Positions 1 through 8,526 of a stretch of DNA of 34,367 nucleotides are shown one piece after another (the stretch's first letter is position 1; every line of letters begins with the position of its first letter). Source of the DNA: Thermotogaceae bacterium (GTDB lineage Bacteria; Thermotogota; Thermotogae; Thermotogales; Thermotogaceae); assembly GCA_015489065.1 (NCBI GenBank), contig WGAO01000102.1, forward strand, positions 1 to 34,367. The letters are read 5' to 3'. Position numbers and translations under genes: made by a program. Under the pieces are notes generated by a model. That model was given only the letters and a program-made list of their open reading frames with translations, did not search any database and had not been told where the DNA came from.

Positions 1-152
1 AGCTGCGCGGTCGCTGTACGGTCTTAGCGGTGAGAAATTGTTCTTCGGTGTTTTTGATGACAAGGGAGTTATGATATATCATAACTCCCTTGTCATCAAA
101 AACACCGAAGAACAATTTCTCACCGCTAAGACCGTACAGCGACCGCGCAGCT
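1..152. repeat. Perfect 152-base palindrome at the window edge
   Basis: Bases 1-76 are the exact reverse complement of bases 77-152, with no spacer; the centre lies between 76 and 77. The right arm (77-152) is in frame with the lipoprotein gene read on the minus strand, so it looks like genuine coding sequence. The left arm is then its mirror copy. The symmetry reaches the first base of the window, so the true arm length is unknown. A fold-back at a contig end is the most likely origin (inference). A real hairpin this long and perfect inside a coding region would be very unusual. Confidence 0.95.
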
Positions 153-1375
153 ATATTTCCATTCTCATCAAACACAACGACAACGCTGTTGTCATGCACC
201 GGGCTGTATCCCTGATCATCCTGCGACTTTGCAAGAGTCCAAAGTCTTCCATCTGAATCAATGCCGTACCCGGCCGGAGCGACGGAGGCGATCATATCGT
301 AGTCCATCGTGTACGGCACCTCTGTTGCTTCTTTGATGACATTTAGATCATTGTCGAGGACAGCATACCAAGTTTTGTAGGTGCTCTCCATCAAATTCTC
401 AAGTTTTGAGAAAAGAACCAGAATTTTGCCAGAGTAAGGCACAACGTAATCGGTACCTATGCTGGCGTCACCCTCATAAACAGACTTTGAAGCCATGCTC
501 AAGGTATTCGGATCTATCTTGACGACAAACTCAGCTGTTACTTCTCCTTTTGGCGCGTAAACATAGCCATCCTCTCCCATCTCCATGTTTCCAAAAAGGC
601 CGTTTATGGTAGCGGAACTTTCCACAACACCGTTTTCTACTCTTACCAACTTGCCGCTATTTGTGAGCGCGATGAAATCAAGAGGATCATCACCAACCTT
701 TACAAGATGCATGAAAGCTCCGCCCGTATCGGCCTTCTTTACAGACACCGAATCATCACCGAAAGTTATGACGCATGTTTTTCCACTCTCTTTTTGATCT
801 GCCACGTAGAGAAGATCACCGTAGTTTCGATCGCCAAGAGAAACAACATATCCTTTCACTCCGCATTCGTTTGTCAGGTTCAACTTTTCTGATGATGCCG
901 AGTAGTATATGAAATTAGTGCTGCTGTACGGATCACCGTCAGCAGAGGAGTAAACCACCCAAACATGATTTTCATCGGTCCCGCCAACTTCTCTTACAAG
1001 GGAAGATAGATCTCCTTCTTCCTTTGGAATCGAGTAAACTTTGTACTTCTTCACAACTGTTCCATCCGGTACTGAGAAAACTTCAAGATAAAGAGTGGAA
1101 GAGCTCTCTGAATTTTCCCAAGCTCCGTACACTATGTGATCTTTGTCTATCTTATAGGCTTTTCCAAACATACCAGCTGGAGCTAAAAGAACGGGAGATG
1201 ACATGCTTAAAATCGAAGGACCACTAGTAGATGATCCACCAGAGCCTGTTGAGGATGATTCTGAGGTAGAAGATGAATCAGGTGTTTCCGAGCCGCCATT
1301 TTGAGGTATCTGACCCTCACACGAGAAAAGAAATAACACCAAAAACGCAAGGAGAATTGGCAGGAGCCTCTTCAC
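1..1375 (-). CDS. Lipoprotein, probable beta-propeller surface protein, 3' end missing
   Basis: This open frame has no stop before the window edge. It starts at GTG 1373-1375 behind a GGGAGGTG ribosome site (1383-1390). The protein opens with basic residues (KR), a hydrophobic stretch and a lipobox-like LFSC (Cys19), then a Ser/Thr/Gly-rich linker to about residue 55, typical of an anchored lipoprotein. The remaining roughly 400 residues consist of repeated short beta-strand-like segments with GDD/DGY turns and text such as ALTNSGKLVRVENG and GIDSDGRLWTLAKS, which resemble propeller blades. No catalytic motif is visible. The last codons (below base 77) are the mirror arm of the palindrome and should not be trusted. 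It is divergent from the malF-type gene, with an 85-base gap. Lipoprotein call is firm; the propeller fold is inferred. Confidence 0.75.
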   Translation of the reverse strand, partial: MKRLLPILLAFLVLFLFSCEGQIPQNGGSETPDSSSTSESSSTGSGGSSTSGPSILSMSSPVLLAPAGMFGKAYKIDKDHIVYGAWENSESSSTLYLEVFSVPDGTVVKKYKVYSIPKEEGDLSSLVREVGGTDENHVWVVYSSADGDPYSSTNFIYYSASSEKLNLTNECGVKGYVVSLGDRNYGDLLYVADQKESGKTCVITFGDDSVSVKKADTGGAFMHLVKVGDDPLDFIALTNSGKLVRVENGVVESSATINGLFGNMEMGEDGYVYAPKGEVTAEFVVKIDPNTLSMASKSVYEGDASIGTDYVVPYSGKILVLFSKLENLMESTYKTWYAVLDNDLNVIKEATEVPYTMDYDMIASVAPAGYGIDSDGRLWTLAKSQDDQGYSPVHDNSVVVVFDENGNIAARSLYGLSGEKLFFGVFDDKGVMIYHNSLVIKNTEEQFLTAKTVQRPRS

Positions 1376-1435
1376 CGATAGACACCTCCCCAAACGTTTT
1401 TAATATTAGACTATTCCAAAAGATGACAGGTTCTA

Positions 1436-1455
1436 TATAATCGAGATTTGGAGGG
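1436..1455 (+). promoter_or_regulatory. Probable promoter -10 box and ribosome site of the malF-led operon
   Basis: A perfect TATAAT lies at 1436-1441, but no convincing -35 box stands 16-18 bases upstream. A GGAGGG ribosome site (1450-1455) precedes the GTG start at 1461 by five bases. If the -10 is real, transcription would start near 1448 and give a very short leader. The same 85-base gap must hold the promoter of the divergent lipoprotein gene, for which only a weak TAATAT is visible. Confidence 0.45.
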
Positions 1456-1460
1456 ATACG

Positions 1461-3131
1461 GTGCTGAAGATTATTAAAGTGACTACTCTGTCGATAATCA
1501 ATGCTATTGTTATTTGGATGGGAGCGTACCTTATCTCCTCTGGTATACTCGTTGGCCTTGGGATAACAATCCTATCCCTTATGGTGCTGATAGATTATTT
1601 CACTCTGAGCGCGAAAGGCTACCCTTTCAGATACATGATACCGGCAATCGCTCTGCTTTTCATACTAGTTCTCTACCCGATATACTTCACGATCAAAACT
1701 GCATTCACGAATTACGGAACGGGCCACCTCATGACAAAACAAGAGGCAATAGAGAGGCTCATATACGATCCAAATTACATATACACAACCGAAGCGAGCC
1801 CGAGCTGGAGATATTCTGTTTACACAAGCGCAGAAGATTTCGTGATTTTATTTAAAAAAGGACCAGAAGAATACATATCCTTTCCGCCAAAATCGGTGGT
1901 CAAGAGGGGAAGAGAGGTGCTTCTCAGAAGGGGAAAACTTGAAAAGATTCCTTTTAAAGCTTTTCCGAAGGATGACCCCAGGTATCTGTTGATCAGCGGG
2001 AAAACCTATAGAAAATTCTATGATCCGGATGACGAGATGACTCACATGAATTCTGGAGAGTTCGGAGCGAGGATAGTTCAGAAGTTTCTCTACAGATCTG
2101 AGTTCATAACACCAGAAGACGAGAAAATTACCATTCGGATAGCGAAAGATGGAAAATGGAGGTTTTTCAAATTTGAAAGACTTTACAGAGTGTCTTTTGA
2201 AATGAGCGAGCTAAAAAGCAAGCCCACTAGGAAGATGGTGATAGTTAACACCTTGACCGGGAAAAAGCTCATAGAAAAGGATGGAACTTTCTACGATATA
2301 TCAAAAGATGGCTCGAAGAAATTCGTCATCGGTTACATAGATTTCGTTGGATGGAGAAATTTCCTTAGGATAATCAAAGATCCCAACATATCAAGACCTT
2401 TCTTGAAAATATTTTCGTGGACCTTCACCTGGGCTACCCTGAGTGTTCTTTTTACATTTGCGATAGGACTTGTATTTGCACTCGTTCTCAACGATAGAAC
2501 TCTCAAGGGGAGAACGATATACAGAACACTTCTCATAATCCCATGGGCTATCCCGGCGTTCATATCGGTTCTGGTATGGAAGAACGGCATGTTCAACGAG
2601 ACTTATGGAGTAATAAACAGATTCGTTCTTCCACATCTAGGTCTTTCTCCTATAAAGTGGTTCAACGATCCACTCTGGGCTAAAGTTGCTGTTTTGATGG
2701 TGAACACCTGGCTTGGATTTCCGTACATGATGACCGTCTCCTTGGGGGCGCTTCAATCCATACCGGATGAGCTTTACGAGGCGGCGCAGATAGATGGTGC
2801 CGGAAAATGGAAGAGATTTTGGAAAATCACTTTCCCTCTTCTCATGACAACTGTTTCTCCACTCCTTGTAGGATCCTTTGCTTTCAATTTTAACAACTTC
2901 GTCAATATCTATCTTCTCACCGGAGGCGGACCACCTCTTCCGAACACGAGCACTCCAGCAGGGGCGACAGATATCCTCATATCCTACACCTACAAACTGG
3001 CTTTCGAAGGAGGAAGAGGACAGGACTTCGGATTTGCATCCGCAATATCGATGATAATATTCTTGATAGTCGCGGGAATCTCCTTTGTAAACTTCAAAAT
3101 ATCCGGAAGTTTTGAGGAGAATCTAAAGTGA
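1461..3131 (+). CDS. malF: MalF-type sugar ABC transporter permease with large extracytoplasmic insert
   Basis: Inner-membrane permease of a maltose/oligosaccharide-type ABC importer (MalF family, binding-protein-dependent transport). Of 556 residues, the first about 75 hold two to three membrane segments. Residues about 75-290 form a hydrophilic insert equivalent to the P2 loop of MalF. The C-terminal half has the six-helix permease core, with the EAA loop at residues 440-448 (EAAQIDGAG) followed by a WKITFPLL helix. E. coli MalF is 514 residues, so the length fits the large-insert subfamily. The GTG start is supported by GGAGGG five bases upstream. Oddly, no MalE, MalG or ATPase gene is adjacent: the next gene, overlapping by four bases, is an unrelated EamA transporter. 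The sugar is not predictable; MalF is preferred over other CUT1 permeases because of the insert. Confidence 0.88.
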   Translation: MLKIIKVTTLSIINAIVIWMGAYLISSGILVGLGITILSLMVLIDYFTLSAKGYPFRYMIPAIALLFILVLYPIYFTIKTAFTNYGTGHLMTKQEAIERLIYDPNYIYTTEASPSWRYSVYTSAEDFVILFKKGPEEYISFPPKSVVKRGREVLLRRGKLEKIPFKAFPKDDPRYLLISGKTYRKFYDPDDEMTHMNSGEFGARIVQKFLYRSEFITPEDEKITIRIAKDGKWRFFKFERLYRVSFEMSELKSKPTRKMVIVNTLTGKKLIEKDGTFYDISKDGSKKFVIGYIDFVGWRNFLRIIKDPNISRPFLKIFSWTFTWATLSVLFTFAIGLVFALVLNDRTLKGRTIYRTLLIIPWAIPAFISVLVWKNGMFNETYGVINRFVLPHLGLSPIKWFNDPLWAKVAVLMVNTWLGFPYMMTVSLGALQSIPDELYEAAQIDGAGKWKRFWKITFPLLMTTVSPLLVGSFAFNFNNFVNIYLLTGGGPPLPNTSTPAGATDILISYTYKLAFEGGRGQDFGFASAISMIIFLIVAGISFVNFKISGSFEENLK

Positions 3132-3931
3132 AAATACTACAGGTTGTACTGGTGACATTCTTGTGGGCTTCCGTTCTTCTAATATCGAGGGAAGTCAACC
3201 TTCACTCCGCTGTTTTTGTTTTCTACAGAACACTCTTCTCTCTTTTGATAATCGTTCCCATGACTCTCATAAAAGGCGAGCTAGAAAAGCCGCGCATAAG
3301 TCATATAATAAGTGGCGCTTTCTTGGCTTTAAACTGGCTCTTTCTTTTCATGGCCGTTCCATTGGTGGGGCCATCAACGGCTGATTTCATATACTATACA
3401 GCTCCCATAATTTCTCTGATCCTTTCAAAGATTTTAGGAGAGGAGATTCCGATCTCTTCCTGGATAGCCGCAGCTATATCGTTCACAGGTGTTGGAATGA
3501 TATTCTCATTCTCGATGTCAAATCCGATCGGAATGCTTTACGCATTCTTAGGTGCTCTCTTTTACGGATCTGTTGTAGTTATGGGAAAGATGATCAAGTC
3601 ATCTCCCACGAGTATAACTCTTTATCAGATGATGGCATCTGCTGCAATAATGTTTCCATTCACTCTCAGATACCATGAACCGATCTCTGCAAAAAACTTT
3701 ATGCTCCTTTTGATCGCTGGTGTTCTGAACACGGGAATAGCGCTTGTTCTTTGGTGGGATGCTTTGAAGAAGCTCGGCGTTAAAACTGCATCAGTTCTTT
3801 CATACATGGATCCGATGTTCGCTCTGATTCTATCAATATTTCTTTTGGGATATCATCCAAGAATGTGGGAAATTTTCGGTGGAATTTTAATATTGATCGG
3901 TGGGATAACTGTAAGCGTAAAGAGCAGGTGA
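3128..3931 (+). CDS. EamA/DMT-family transporter
   Basis: Integral membrane protein of the drug/metabolite transporter superfamily, with about ten hydrophobic segments arranged as two EamA repeats over 267 residues, slightly shorter than the usual 290-300. The first repeat opens with the typical segment FLWASVLLISREVN and has YRTLFSLL in helix 2. The second repeat opens near GMLYAFLGALFYGSVVVMGK and ends with a G-rich last helix, GILILIGGITVSV. Its GTG start overlaps the malF stop in a GTGA, so translation is probably coupled. The substrate cannot be told from sequence; relatives export amino acids or metabolites. It sits where malG would be expected, but it shows no EAA loop and is clearly not a permease of the ABC type. 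Confidence 0.85.
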   Translation: MKILQVVLVTFLWASVLLISREVNLHSAVFVFYRTLFSLLIIVPMTLIKGELEKPRISHIISGAFLALNWLFLFMAVPLVGPSTADFIYYTAPIISLILSKILGEEIPISSWIAAAISFTGVGMIFSFSMSNPIGMLYAFLGALFYGSVVVMGKMIKSSPTSITLYQMMASAAIMFPFTLRYHEPISAKNFMLLLIAGVLNTGIALVLWWDALKKLGVKTASVLSYMDPMFALILSIFLLGYHPRMWEIFGGILILIGGITVSVKSR

Positions 3932-3935
3932 GTCT

Positions 3936-4769
3936 ATGAAAGAAGTTAGCCCCCTGATAATATCCGCGAGCAGAAGGACAGACATACCAGCATTCTATAT
4001 GAATTGGTTTCTATCAGAATGGAATAAGGGATGGACAGAATGGGTAAATCCGTTCAACAAAAATCAGAGAAAAAAAGTTCTGTTTAAAGATACGGAGCTC
4101 GTTGTATTTTGGAGCAAGTATCCAATCGGAATTTTGCAAAACATCAAAAAGCTGGACTTTGATTTCTTACTCCTTTACACAGTCAATCTTTACCCAGATC
4201 TTGAAAAGAAACTTCCGGATATCAAGGAAAGAATAGAACTCTTCAAAAAACTGTCAAATATTTTGGGACCATCTAAAGTGATATGGAGATTTGACCCCAT
4301 TGTTTTTTATAACGACATATCTACATGTGAAATAGTCTCGAAGTTCGACATGATATCCAGAGAACTTAAAGGATATACAAAACGCGTGATAATAAGTGTT
4401 ATGACTCCATACAGGAAAGCTCTTTCTCGTATGAAAAGAGGTGGATTTATAGTTAGAGAACCATCTGAAAACGAGATACTAAACCTCGGAAGGATATTAA
4501 GAGAAATATCGTCAAATCGCGGGATGGAGATACAAACTTGTGCAGATAGGTTCTGGAAAACTTTTGAAAAAGCCGGAGTAAGGAAAGGAAGTTGTATAGA
4601 CGCTGAATATATAGAAAATATCTTCAAGGATAATAAAAGACTTGTTGAGGAGTTGAAAAAACTTAAAAAAGATCAAGGACAACGAAAACTCTGCGGATGC
4701 GTGAATAGCGTAGACATAGGCAAATACAACACATGTAAATTCGGTTGTACATATTGCTATGCCGTGTGA
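3936..4769 (+). CDS. DUF1848 family protein with C-terminal cysteine cluster
   Basis: The N-terminus (ISASRRTDIPAFY, then W..GW..W.NPFN) and the C-terminal cysteines identify the DUF1848 family, whose biochemical role I do not know. Of 277 residues, the last 25 hold C253-G-C255 followed by C267-X3-C271-X2-C274. The CX3CX2C spacing is the one that binds an iron-sulfur cluster in radical SAM enzymes, although here it sits at the extreme C-terminus. W-R-F-D-P (residues about 113-117) fits a barrel-strand motif. The ATG follows the upstream stop by four bases, with an AGGTGAG ribosome site overlapping that stop, so it is part of the malF-EamA operon. A relation to SPL-type or other radical SAM proteins is plausible but inferred. 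Confidence 0.8.
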   Translation: MKEVSPLIISASRRTDIPAFYMNWFLSEWNKGWTEWVNPFNKNQRKKVLFKDTELVVFWSKYPIGILQNIKKLDFDFLLLYTVNLYPDLEKKLPDIKERIELFKKLSNILGPSKVIWRFDPIVFYNDISTCEIVSKFDMISRELKGYTKRVIISVMTPYRKALSRMKRGGFIVREPSENEILNLGRILREISSNRGMEIQTCADRFWKTFEKAGVRKGSCIDAEYIENIFKDNKRLVEELKKLKKDQGQRKLCGCVNSVDIGKYNTCKFGCTYCYAV

Positions 4770-4798
4770 TAAAATTTCCAAAAACCGGGGATGTGGTC

Positions 4799-7624
4799 AT
4801 GATTAAGAAGTTTAAGAGCTTCGGGAGTATTGTAGCATTTCGTGTGATAGTTTCAATGACTGCCGTTATGATCGCAACATTTTTCGTTGCGAACTACACT
4901 TTGACGAAATACATAAACAAAAACTATGAAAATCTGCTCAACATTAGCATCGAGGGAATTAAATGGGATATAAATGTTCTCAAAAAGAGCATCCTGAAGG
5001 AAGCATATAACTTCATATCCCGGAAAATCTCTCCCATGTTTCTTGACTACGCCGTCTCTGATGGAACTGTTGTGTACAACGGAACGAAACTCCCGGATAA
5101 TTACATAATCAAGATAGCTTCATCAGGGCCATCAGGATCTCTCTTCGGCATTCCATACTGGAACATAACTGAGGGAAAGCTAACAGCAGGTGTGATAATA
5201 AACGAATCAATACTCAGAAGGCTTGTAAGAGATGTCAGAGGAAACGGATTCATAGCCATAAGAGCTGGTAAGACTCTGGTTCTTCCGTTTTTCTTGAAAA
5301 ACACAGAAGTTGAGTCTGTGGTAAGAAGGGGTCTGAGAAAGTCCATAGTATTCGTAAACGGACAAAGATATTTCTTCAAATCCTTTTCACAAGATGGATT
5401 GATATTCTACACATTCCTCTCTGCCACCGTATTCGATGAGATCAAAGCAGGACTTTTGAAGGTTCTCATATTGTCGCTCGTAGTCGGAATATCCGTTGTC
5501 GCGTACATTTCACATCTGGTTGCAAGGTATTTGAGTAAAAACCTCAGGATGATACTGGATGGATTTGAAAAACTCAGAGAGGGGAATTTCGAATTCTTAG
5601 ATATTCCATCTCACGACGAGCTCGGAATGATAATGGGAGAATTCAATGTAACAGTTGCCGTTCTCCGGGATGCCATGGAAAGGATGAAGATGGCGAAGGA
5701 AATGGCGGAAGAGGCGAACAAGACGAAAAGTATGTTTCTCGCATCTGTTTCTCATGAGATAAGAAACCCCCTCAATTCGATTCTGGGATTTACTGAGCTT
5801 TTGCTCAAAGAAGAAAAAGATCCTAAAAAGAGAGAATACCTAAGCACGATATACAAGAGTGGAGAGCATCTGTTGAATGTCATAAATGACATATTGGATC
5901 TCTCAAAAATAGAAGCGGGGAAGATGGAGCTTGTTTATGAGGTTTACAACCCGAAAAAGTTGGTTGAGGAAGTCGTCCAGATGTACCAGCCTCAGGCTAT
6001 AAAGAAAGGGATACAGATATTTTCTGAGATAGATAGAAATGTTCCGGATAAAGCAGTTGCGGATCCCTTCAGGGTGAAGCAAATTCTCATAAACCTGGTG
6101 TCCAATGCTGTGAAATTCACCGACGAAGGATATGTCAAGATAAGACTTTACAGAGAAGGAGACGATCTTGTATATGTCGTTGAAGACACGGGTATAGGTA
6201 TTCCAAAAGAGAAAGTTGAAAAGATCTTCGAACCGTTTACCCAAGCTGATGCTACCGTTTCGAAAAAATACGGTGGAACCGGGCTGGGACTGTCGATATC
6301 AAAAAGGCTTGCAAAAATGATGAAAGGAGATCTCTGGATAGAAAGTGACATAGGAAAGGGAACAAAGGTTTATCTGAGGATTCCAATCAAAGTCCTTAAC
6401 GAGGAAGATATTTCAAAACTCAGAGTAATAAAGAACGAGAAATTAGCAATTATTTCGGTGAAAGACGAGAGGATTAAAGAGAATGTCGTATCCTTCCTCA
6501 AGAATCTGGGATTCGAAATAAAAATTAAGTCATCAATAGATGATGTGAAAGAAGAGGTATCCTATCTAGAGCCGAGATTAGTTGTAGCGGAAGTTAAAAA
6601 GACATCAGATATTGGAGGAAAACTCAGGGAGATTCCAACTATAGCATTTATAGACTCCGGGTCGAAGATAAGATTGAGAAATGTTCTTTTTCTTCCAATA
6701 GATGTCGAAATTGCGGAAGTCATAGACGACATCATAGAGTTTCTTGACATATCCACTAAGGAGGAAATATCCGTAGCAATTGTCGATGACAACGATGTTA
6801 ACAGGACCCTCATATCCAAAATGCTCGACAAAATACTGAATACATCAAAGAAATCCGAATTCGAGGATGGGCTCCAAATAGTCAAGGCGGTAGAGGAAGG
6901 AGAAAACTTTGATTTGATACTGATGGATGTACAGATGCCAAATATGGATGGATACGAAGCATGCAGAAAGTTGAGAGACATGGAATACACTGGAAAGATA
7001 ATACTCGCAACCGGAAGCACCGGTCAGGATGTCCTAAAGAAGATGAAAGAAGCAGGATGTAACGACATGATACCAAAACCAGTAAAGATAGAAGATCTAG
7101 AGGAAAAGATCTGGAAATTCTTCCCATTAGCTGTAAAGAGCAAAAAGAAAACGGTGGAAGAAGAGGCAAACAAAGCAAGAATGGAAGAAAAGGAGATTGA
7201 GAAAGAGAAAAGGGAAATGGAAAAAGAAAGGGTTGAAGAGAAAGCGGAAGAGGAAATTACAGAAATCGATGGTGAAATAAGCTCTCTCATAGAGAACGCT
7301 ATTCAGAAAATGGAAAGTGAAATGGGAATGGACAGGGAAGTCGCTATTGGAATGCTATCGGACTACATAAGATTCCTTAAAAGGAAGTTAAAAGCTCTGA
7401 ATGATGCCATGGCGAAGGCGAATGAGATGGGAATCAGAAGAGTTGCTCATGACTTGACTGGGTCTGGAGAAATGTATGGTCTTCCAGAGATAAGCGATAT
7501 GGGAAGGAAAATGAGCGAGTACATGAACAGCAAAGATTTCGATGGTGTCAGGAAATTGGCAAATGACCTTGAGAGGTTCATAATAACGATAGAAAAAGCC
7601 CTGAAAAACTATCAGCTTTCGTAG
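4799..7624 (+). CDS. Membrane-bound hybrid histidine kinase with pseudo-receiver, receiver and Hpt domains
   Basis: Sensor kinase of 941 residues. Order of parts: membrane helix about 11-37, extracytoplasmic sensor region to about 217, second helix about 218-245, HAMP to about 297, dimerisation/phosphoacceptor domain with SHEIRNPL (His319), ATPase domain with N box near 430, DTGIGIP near 461, FEPF near 476 and GGTGLGLS near 491. A degenerate receiver follows (about 547-648; Glu598 where the phospho-Asp should be, acidic pair lost), then an intact receiver (about 658-775, Asp710 in LILMDVQM), a charged coiled coil (about 780-825), and an Hpt-like domain with AHDLTGSG (His884). ATG 4799 was chosen over the in-frame ATG 4745, which would overlap the previous gene; GGGG at 4787-4790 can serve as ribosome site. 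The signal is unknown and no DNA-binding response regulator lies nearby. Confidence 0.93.
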   Translation: MIKKFKSFGSIVAFRVIVSMTAVMIATFFVANYTLTKYINKNYENLLNISIEGIKWDINVLKKSILKEAYNFISRKISPMFLDYAVSDGTVVYNGTKLPDNYIIKIASSGPSGSLFGIPYWNITEGKLTAGVIINESILRRLVRDVRGNGFIAIRAGKTLVLPFFLKNTEVESVVRRGLRKSIVFVNGQRYFFKSFSQDGLIFYTFLSATVFDEIKAGLLKVLILSLVVGISVVAYISHLVARYLSKNLRMILDGFEKLREGNFEFLDIPSHDELGMIMGEFNVTVAVLRDAMERMKMAKEMAEEANKTKSMFLASVSHEIRNPLNSILGFTELLLKEEKDPKKREYLSTIYKSGEHLLNVINDILDLSKIEAGKMELVYEVYNPKKLVEEVVQMYQPQAIKKGIQIFSEIDRNVPDKAVADPFRVKQILINLVSNAVKFTDEGYVKIRLYREGDDLVYVVEDTGIGIPKEKVEKIFEPFTQADATVSKKYGGTGLGLSISKRLAKMMKGDLWIESDIGKGTKVYLRIPIKVLNEEDISKLRVIKNEKLAIISVKDERIKENVVSFLKNLGFEIKIKSSIDDVKEEVSYLEPRLVVAEVKKTSDIGGKLREIPTIAFIDSGSKIRLRNVLFLPIDVEIAEVIDDIIEFLDISTKEEISVAIVDDNDVNRTLISKMLDKILNTSKKSEFEDGLQIVKAVEEGENFDLILMDVQMPNMDGYEACRKLRDMEYTGKIILATGSTGQDVLKKMKEAGCNDMIPKPVKIEDLEEKIWKFFPLAVKSKKKTVEEEANKARMEEKEIEKEKREMEKERVEEKAEEEITEIDGEISSLIENAIQKMESEMGMDREVAIGMLSDYIRFLKRKLKALNDAMAKANEMGIRRVAHDLTGSGEMYGLPEISDMGRKMSEYMNSKDFDGVRKLANDLERFIITIEKALKNYQLS

Positions 7625-8526
7625 GTGAGAAGTTTTAGGTAATAAATAATGAATATCGAAAATACTACTTCTAAAATCAACGCTAAAGTAAATGGCTTGA
7701 CAAGTATAAAACTCGAAGACACACCTACGATCAAATATGATATGAGAACTGTCTTAACCTTTCCTCCAAATTTTTTGTATATCTTGTCGTAGAAATGATC
7801 TCTGTCTCCTCCAAATGGAGATTTTCCCGATCTGACTCTTCTAACAACGCTCATGCTGAGATCCAAAAGATAGATCCATACTGGAAAGATGAACTTTAGT
7901 GATCGAGCGTCAAATCCATATCTCATAGAAGATGCGAGTATTATGGAGAGTAAGCTACCAAGGAGATAACTTCCGGCATCTCCCATGAAAACTTTGGCTG
8001 GCGGGAAGTTGTATATCAAAAAGGCCGCGCAGATCGCTATGAGCCCCAAAGACAAACTTCTTGAAAAAGAGTTCTCCGATGCCAAAAAAAGGTATATTGC
8101 GGATATCGCCACGCTTCCTCCCGCCAAACCATCCATACCATCTATCATATTAACCGCATTTACAAGAGCCACTATTCCAATGACAAACAAGATGGAGTAT
8201 AAGAGATCATGGAAACCCAAAAATCTCATCACTATGCCAGAAGCAACTGTGAACTCAAATAGAAGTCTGAGCTTGGGGCTCAGGGAGAGAAGATCATCCA
8301 AAAGCCCAACAGAAACGAGTACTGAAACTAACATAAGCGAATAGGAATCTCTCCACAGAATAGGAGAAATTCCAAGAAACATCCCCAAACCACCTAGATA
8401 TGGTGTAACACGCGAATGCGTTTTGAGAACGCCATCTGGTCTGTCAACGATTCCAAACTTGAAAGCTATCTTGGCAAAGATCGGTACAAGTGTGGCGGTT
8501 ATGATAAAAGATAATATATAAGTCAT
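7612..8526 (-). CDS. WecA/TagO/RgpG-like undecaprenyl-phosphate sugar-1-phosphate transferase
   Basis: Polytopic membrane enzyme of glycosyltransferase family 4 (MraY/WecA). It would transfer a HexNAc-1-phosphate from a UDP-sugar to undecaprenyl phosphate, the first step in lipid-linked glycan synthesis. Visible motifs: VDRPDG near residue 27, SRVTPYLGGLGMF, the metal-binding NMIDGMDGLAGG near residue 124, VFMGDAGSYLLG near residue 178, and a C-terminal GGDRDHFYDK in the position of the family HIHH-type loop. Length, 304 residues, and about ten hydrophobic helices fit WecA/TagO rather than MraY (which has a longer pentapeptide-recognition region). Its ATG overlaps the stop of the upstream gene by four bases, so it ends the five-gene minus operon. 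It converges on the kinase gene with a 13-base overlap and no visible terminator. Confidence 0.88.
   Translation of the reverse strand: MTYILSFIITATLVPIFAKIAFKFGIVDRPDGVLKTHSRVTPYLGGLGMFLGISPILWRDSYSLMLVSVLVSVGLLDDLLSLSPKLRLLFEFTVASGIVMRFLGFHDLLYSILFVIGIVALVNAVNMIDGMDGLAGGSVAISAIYLFLASENSFSRSLSLGLIAICAAFLIYNFPPAKVFMGDAGSYLLGSLLSIILASSMRYGFDARSLKFIFPVWIYLLDLSMSVVRRVRSGKSPFGGDRDHFYDKIYKKFGGKVKTVLISYLIVGVSSSFILVKPFTLALILEVVFSIFIIYYLKLLTYES

Noticed and set aside
38-256. A 72-residue plus-strand frame at the left edge
   Set aside because: It exists only because the palindrome mirrors the lipoprotein gene; its N-terminal half repeats that gene's own residues and the rest is antisense to it.
4745-4798. 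Upstream ATG for the histidine kinase
   Set aside because: It lies inside the DUF1848 gene without a ribosome site; ATG 4799 opens with basic residues followed directly by the first membrane helix.
7024-7290. Ser/Phe-rich minus-strand frame within the kinase gene
   Set aside because: It is antisense to the charged coiled coil and Hpt linker of the kinase; composition is the mirror of Glu/Lys codons.
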